This document shows, in pieces, positions 60,581-64,000 of a stretch of DNA of 64,000 nucleotides. The notes under the pieces are model-generated. The model saw only the letters and a list, made by a program, of their open reading frames with translations, was not told the origin of the DNA and did not search any database. The DNA comes from Coriobacteriia bacterium (GTDB taxonomy: Bacteria; Actinomycetota; Coriobacteriia; Coriobacteriales; UMGS124). The position numbers were made by a program, and so were the translations under genes. Location: contig JAGZEG010000008.1 of assembly GCA_018368455.1 (NCBI GenBank), positions 62,001 through 126,000 on the forward strand. The letters run 5' to 3'. Each line of letters begins with the position of its first letter. Position 1 is the first letter of the stretch.

Positions 60581-61735
60581 ATGAGCACCCCCGACGCCAA
60601 CACGCCGCTCGGCCCCGACTACCTCGGCCACGCCATCCCCAAGCTCGGCTTCGGCCTCATGCGCCTGCCCAAGCTCGGCGACGCGCCTGACGCACCCATC
60701 GACGTCGAGCAGACGAGCCAGATGGTCGACGAGTTCCTCGCCGCCGGCTACACGTACTTCGACACGGCCCGCGCCTACGAGGGCAGCGAGGCCGCCATCA
60801 AGCAGGCGCTCGTCGACCGCCATCCGCGTGAGAGCTACCAGCTCGCCACGAAGCTGTTCGCTGGCATGGCCCCCGACGCCGAGGGCGCCAAGCAGTTCTT
60901 CTACACGTCGCTCGACACGACGGGTGCAGGCTACTTCGACTTCTACCTGCTGCACAATCTCGGCGACGCGCGCACGGCCGTCTACGAGAACTACGGCATG
61001 TGGGACTTTGCCGCCGACCTCAAGCGCCAGGGCCTCATCCGCCACCTTGGCTTCTCGATGCATGCCACTGCCGACCAGCTCGACGCCGTACTGACGGCTC
61101 ACCCCGAGGCGGAGTTCGTCCAGCTGCAGATCAACTACGCCGACTGGGACGACGTTCAGAACCAGAGCCGCCTGTGCTACGAGACGGCCCTGAAGCACGG
61201 CAAGCCCGTCATCATCATGGAGCCGGTCAAGGGCGGCCTGCTCGCAAACCCACCGCAGGTCGTGGCCGACGTCTTTAAGCAGGCCGACGCAAGTGCCTCC
61301 TGCGCGAGCTGGGCGCTGCGCTACGCCGCCAGCCTGCCGGGCATCGTGACCGTGCTCTCGGGCATGAGCAACCTGGCACAGCTGCGCGACAACCTGGCGA
61401 CGTTCAAGGACTTCAAGCCGCTCGACGAGGCCGGCCGCGCCGTCGTTGCCCAGGCCCAGGCCGCCATGGCGTCCATCGACACCGTCCCGTGCACGAACTG
61501 TCGCTACTGCACGAAAGGCTGCCCACAGGAGCTTCCGATCCCCAACCTGCTTTCTGTGCTTAACGAGTACCGCATCTACGGTGACCTCGAGGGCGCCAAG
61601 CGCAGCTACGGCTGGCAGTCTCGTCCAGGCAAGGCGTCAGCGTGCATCCAGTGCGGCGCATGCGAGAACGTGTGCCCGCAGCACCTCCCGATCATCGAGC
61701 ACCTCGAGGAGTGCGCGAGCCTGTTCGAGGAGTAA
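60581..61735 (+). CDS. aldo/keto reductase with two 4Fe-4S motifs
   Basis: 384 residues. An NAD(P)H aldo-keto reductase barrel (LGFGLMRLP; FDTARAYEGSE with Asp61 and Tyr66; Lys91) joined to a ferredoxin-like C-terminus with CTNCRYCTKGCP (304-315) and CIQCGACENVCP (355-366). Fe-S-carrying AKRs are common in anaerobes and link substrate reduction to ferredoxin-like electron flow; substrates are mostly unknown. The ATG at 60581 follows GAAGGAGAGAGG. Independent unit. Confidence 0.92.
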   Translation: MSTPDANTPLGPDYLGHAIPKLGFGLMRLPKLGDAPDAPIDVEQTSQMVDEFLAAGYTYFDTARAYEGSEAAIKQALVDRHPRESYQLATKLFAGMAPDAEGAKQFFYTSLDTTGAGYFDFYLLHNLGDARTAVYENYGMWDFAADLKRQGLIRHLGFSMHATADQLDAVLTAHPEAEFVQLQINYADWDDVQNQSRLCYETALKHGKPVIIMEPVKGGLLANPPQVVADVFKQADASASCASWALRYAASLPGIVTVLSGMSNLAQLRDNLATFKDFKPLDEAGRAVVAQAQAAMASIDTVPCTNCRYCTKGCPQELPIPNLLSVLNEYRIYGDLEGAKRSYGWQSRPGKASACIQCGACENVCPQHLPIIEHLEECASLFEE

Positions 61736-61737
61736 GC

Positions 61738-61779
61738 GGCCCGGCGGGCCCGGCCGGTGCCTCTCGCGCCCGCCGGGCC
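61738..61779 (+). terminator. terminator-like hairpin after the aldo/keto reductase
   Basis: GGCCCGGCGGGC and GCCCGCCGGGCC pair perfectly (12 bp) just after the stop, without a U-tract. CCCGCCGGGCCACCCGC is repeated about 28 nt further on. Confidence 0.55.
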
Positions 61780-61828
61780 ACCCGCCCGTCCCGACCGCCC
61801 GCCGGGCCACCCGCGCACCGCCTCGTCA

Positions 61829-61934
61829 AGTGCGGGCTGACTCGCGTGTCTTTTCGCGGCTGCGCCCCGTGCGCGGAATATCTCCCTGCGGTTTTGGCGT
61901 TCAGGTTGCTGAAAGGCCGTTATCAGCCCGCACT
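61829..61934. repeat. intergenic palindrome, type III, copy 2
   Basis: AGTGCGGGCTGA (61829-61840) and TCAGCCCGCACT (61923-61934) are a perfect 12-bp inverted pair. The midpoint (61882) carries CTCCCTGCGGTTTTGG (61883-61898). The arm sequence matches the copy at 30182. It lies between convergent genes. Confidence 0.65.
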
Positions 61935-61968
61935 CAACGTAGGGAGGTCAGGGTCCTGCGGCAGCGCG

Positions 61969-62691
61969 CTATCCCACAGGCTCCTCGTAGGTGGCGCCCG
62001 TTACTTCTTGGGCGATGGCGATGCACTGCGCTAGGTCGATCTTCGAGCCGCGCCACGTCGCCTCCGCCACCGCGATGCCGTCGAGACGGGCACCGCGCAG
62101 GTCACAGTCGGTGAAGCTCGCCCCTCGCGCCGTTGCCCGCGTGAGATCGCTACCGGTGAGATCGCAGCTCCTGAACGTGCAGTTCGTCAGGGAAACCTCG
62201 CGCAGGCGCACGTCGCGCAGCTCCTGATGGGCGAATTTGAGCCCCGCGAGGTTCGCATACGACCAATCTCCGCCGCGCACGGTCATCGCGGTGCAGCGGG
62301 CGCCAAGAATCTCGCAGCCCAGCATGCGGCAGTCCTTGAACAGCGCGTCAAAGAAATCAGCCTGCTTGAAAACGCACACGTTGAACGAGCAACCTGTCAG
62401 CGTGACGCTCTTGAACGTGCAGCCGATGAAAACGCACTTCTCGAACGTACACCCCCGCAGGTCACGCGCGTTGTCGAACGCCACGTCCCGGAAAGCGCAC
62501 AGCCGAAACGTCAAGCCTGCCAGCGGTTCGTCAACCGTGTCGTCGGCATACATCTCGTTCTCGATGACGCGCCCCGCAGGCGTCTCAGGCTCATCCGCAC
62601 CCAATTCCAGCTCGCCGGAATCCCAGAGCCGCGGCTGCTCGGATCCGGAATCCGTCGCATCCCCACGTATCGGCATGAACGTCAGCGACAC
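61969..62691 (-). CDS. pentapeptide-repeat protein
   Basis: 240 residues. After an acidic ~70-residue N-terminus the protein is built of five-residue repeats of the A(D/N)LxX type in Cys/Phe-rich form (FDNARDLRGCTFEKCVFIGCTFKSVTLTGCSFNVCVFKQADF; LTNCTFRSCDLTGSDLTRATARGASFTDCDLRGARLDG), predicted to form a right-handed quadrilateral beta-helix. Some relatives mimic DNA and protect gyrase; most have no known role. The GTG at 62691 is chosen because GGAGG lies 7 nt upstream; longer in-frame starts lack one. Confidence 0.8.
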   Translation of the reverse strand: MSLTFMPIRGDATDSGSEQPRLWDSGELELGADEPETPAGRVIENEMYADDTVDEPLAGLTFRLCAFRDVAFDNARDLRGCTFEKCVFIGCTFKSVTLTGCSFNVCVFKQADFFDALFKDCRMLGCEILGARCTAMTVRGGDWSYANLAGLKFAHQELRDVRLREVSLTNCTFRSCDLTGSDLTRATARGASFTDCDLRGARLDGIAVAEATWRGSKIDLAQCIAIAQEVTGATYEEPVG

Positions 62692-62859
62692 CAGGTCCTC
62701 CTGCCCCGGGCACCGCCCGAAAGCGGCGCGCCCCTCGCCTCGTACGACCCCATAGCACATCCTGACCCAGGGTAGCAGACAGCTTGGACAGATATACAGA
62801 CGCCACACGGTGCTCCCCGCCCCCGCCGCGGCCTCGCGCTCGATAGCCCTGCTGGGCGC

Positions 62860-63891
62860 CTACGCCTCGTAGACGACGTCGCCCATCGAGGTCGTGTCGT
62901 ACATCGTGGGATCAAACTCGCTGCGGAAGGCGTCCGTGCGCAGGAGGTTCTTCGCGGCGCGGAGCAGCTCCGCCGTCTCGGGCGTGCGCACAACTGCCAG
63001 GTCAACAACTTCATCCTGCATCGGCAGGAAGTCCAGGCCTTCCATCTGTCGAAACGGCTTCTCGCTCGTGACGGCGACGTTGGCCATGCCACGCGCGACA
63101 AGCAAGGCCTGCGCAAACTCAGAGGTCACGACGCGATCGTAGCCCGCGATGTCGCTCGTTCGCGCCTCGAGGTAGGCCATCTTCTCGTCGAGCAGCACGC
63201 GCGCCGCAGCCCCGCGCTCGCGGTTGGCGATGCGCACGCCAGGCTCCAGCAGGTCTCCCCAACGATCGGGGCGCGGAGCCGCAGACGACCCCCGGCCCTG
63301 GCGTGGCACGGTAAAGCCGATGCGGCGGCGACACAGGCGAAACACGACGACAGACAAGCCGGGCAGCATTTCGCGAACATAGGGGATGTTGTAGCGCTCC
63401 TCGCCCTCCGACCAGAGGCTGATGGCGGCAGCGTGTACGGTGCCCAGGTACATTCGGGCTAGCGAGACATAGCCATTTGCCTGCGAGCGAAGCACCTTGA
63501 CCCCTAGGCCTGCCACATAGTTGGCAAGCACGTCGCACGCCAAGTCCTGCCCGCCGAGCACGAGCGAGCCGCGCATCCACCCCGGAATCTCGTCGAGGAC
63601 GTCAGGAAGCGCCGTCGGGACAACGTCGGGCGCAACCTGGCCCTCCCCGCCCGCGAGAGCGAGCGGCGGGATCGCGTTGCCAGCTGCTTCCCTTGCGCGC
63701 GCCAGCACGTCGTCGGAACGAAAGCGAATCTGTCGGCCGACACGATAGGACGGAATCGACCCCTCGCGCGCCAGCTTGTAGACCGTATTCTTGCTGAGGT
63801 GCAGCAGACGCATCACGTCTTCGACGCGCAGAGCCTCGCCCGGTCCCAGCGACAAGTCAGACAGGCTGTTCTCCTGCGCCCTGCTTCCCAT
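62860..63891 (-). CDS. excisionase-type DNA-binding regulator with substrate-binding-like domain
   Basis: 343 residues. An N-terminal HTH_17/excisionase domain (ALRVEDVMRLLHLSKNTVYKLAREGSIPSYRVGRQIRFRSDDV, ~20-62) is followed by a PBP-like domain (PF12727 type: GQDLACDVLANYV...VLRSQANGYVSLARMYLGTVHAAAISLW...YNIPYVREMLPG...DRWGDLLEPGVRIANRERGAAARVLLDE). Such proteins sense oxyanions such as molybdate or tungstate, or related ligands, and control cofactor or oxidoreductase genes. ATG 63891 has GGAAGGA upstream. A strong palindrome lies 76 nt before the start. Confidence 0.82.
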   Translation of the reverse strand: MGSRAQENSLSDLSLGPGEALRVEDVMRLLHLSKNTVYKLAREGSIPSYRVGRQIRFRSDDVLARAREAAGNAIPPLALAGGEGQVAPDVVPTALPDVLDEIPGWMRGSLVLGGQDLACDVLANYVAGLGVKVLRSQANGYVSLARMYLGTVHAAAISLWSEGEERYNIPYVREMLPGLSVVVFRLCRRRIGFTVPRQGRGSSAAPRPDRWGDLLEPGVRIANRERGAAARVLLDEKMAYLEARTSDIAGYDRVVTSEFAQALLVARGMANVAVTSEKPFRQMEGLDFLPMQDEVVDLAVVRTPETAELLRAAKNLLRTDAFRSEFDPTMYDTTSMGDVVYEA

Positions 63892-63966
63892 CGCAATGCG
63901 TCCTTCCGCCAAAGCCCCGAAGCCAGAGATCCATCCCGCTCATAAGCATATGCGCTATTTTGCCAT

Positions 63967-63989
63967 TTTGTATAGCTGATCTACACAAA
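63967..63989 (-). promoter_or_regulatory. operator-like palindrome upstream of the excisionase-type regulator
   Basis: TTTGTATAG, five bases, CTACACAAA: eight of nine positions pair. It sits where the promoter of the regulator should lie and may be its own binding site, or it may serve a gene beyond the right edge. Confidence 0.5.
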
Positions 63990-64000
63990 TTGAAGCGAGC

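Noticed and set aside
1..64000. CRISPR array, rRNA operon, complete tRNA, prophage
   Set aside because: Looked for on both strands; no regularly spaced repeats, no rRNA signatures, no complete cloverleaf and no phage structural genes were seen.

Overview
The window is high-GC DNA from a Gram-positive anaerobe, most likely a member of the Coriobacteriia (Eggerthellaceae or a close relative). The evidence is its strong G/C third-position bias and five Tat-exported FAD_binding_2 reductases, three of them divergent from multi-membrane-helix LuxR regulators. There are also a D-alanyl-teichoic-acid (dlt) operon, Tat-type signals on solute-binding proteins, and T-box and attenuation control of transporters. 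No rRNA, complete tRNA, CRISPR array or prophage was seen. One IS30-type element is present.

Layout. 1-8.0 kb: the 5' part of an S9 peptidase, a possible small protein, a THEP1-like NTPase, a shikimate-kinase-like P-loop kinase, then the dnaX-ybaB-recR block. 8-15.7 kb: LuxR regulator/flavin reductase pair 1, then a Trp T-box-controlled ABC importer. 15.9-21.4 kb: a polytopic membrane protein, a DedA protein, SRP RNA and a WG-repeat protein. 21.6-27.3 kb: a complete branched-chain amino-acid importer (livJHMGF) behind a leader peptide and terminator. 27.3-34 kb: an aminotransferase, a hydratase-family gene behind an Ile-rich leader peptide, guanine deaminase and an NCS2 purine permease. 34-39 kb: a MetE-like protein, a YcxB-like protein, nicotinamidase, a flavodoxin-fold oxidoreductase and a ketopantoate-reductase-like protein. 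39-48 kb: two more regulator/reductase pairs and an EamA transporter. 48.6-50.3 kb: an IS30 element nested in a smaller repeat-bounded element. 50.3-57.4 kb: a fourth reductase, an SDR remnant and the dlt operon, which ends in a DltX-like gene. 57.7-64 kb: a fifth reductase with an XRE regulator, a small-peptide/antisense-RNA locus, an Fe-S aldo-keto reductase, a pentapeptide-repeat protein and an excisionase-type regulator.

Physiology. The picture is an amino-acid- and purine-scavenging anaerobe that probably respires several organic acceptors. The reductases differ at the residues that bind fumarate in Shewanella-type enzymes, so each may use a different substrate, with its own sensor-regulator beside it.

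Most unusual signals. (1) Nine intergenic palindromes, in at least four arm types, share a core close to TACCTGCGGTTT near the loop centre. (2) Two stand-alone RNAs share a 5' domain (AGCGGGGCCCG...CGGGC) but have different terminators. (3) Two leader peptides, MQQVGGLHLVISLLIS and MSCSFAQIQIRITSAII, suggest ribosome-mediated attenuation. (4) A DltX-like protein ends in FVYASF. All coordinates and alignments were made by eye.
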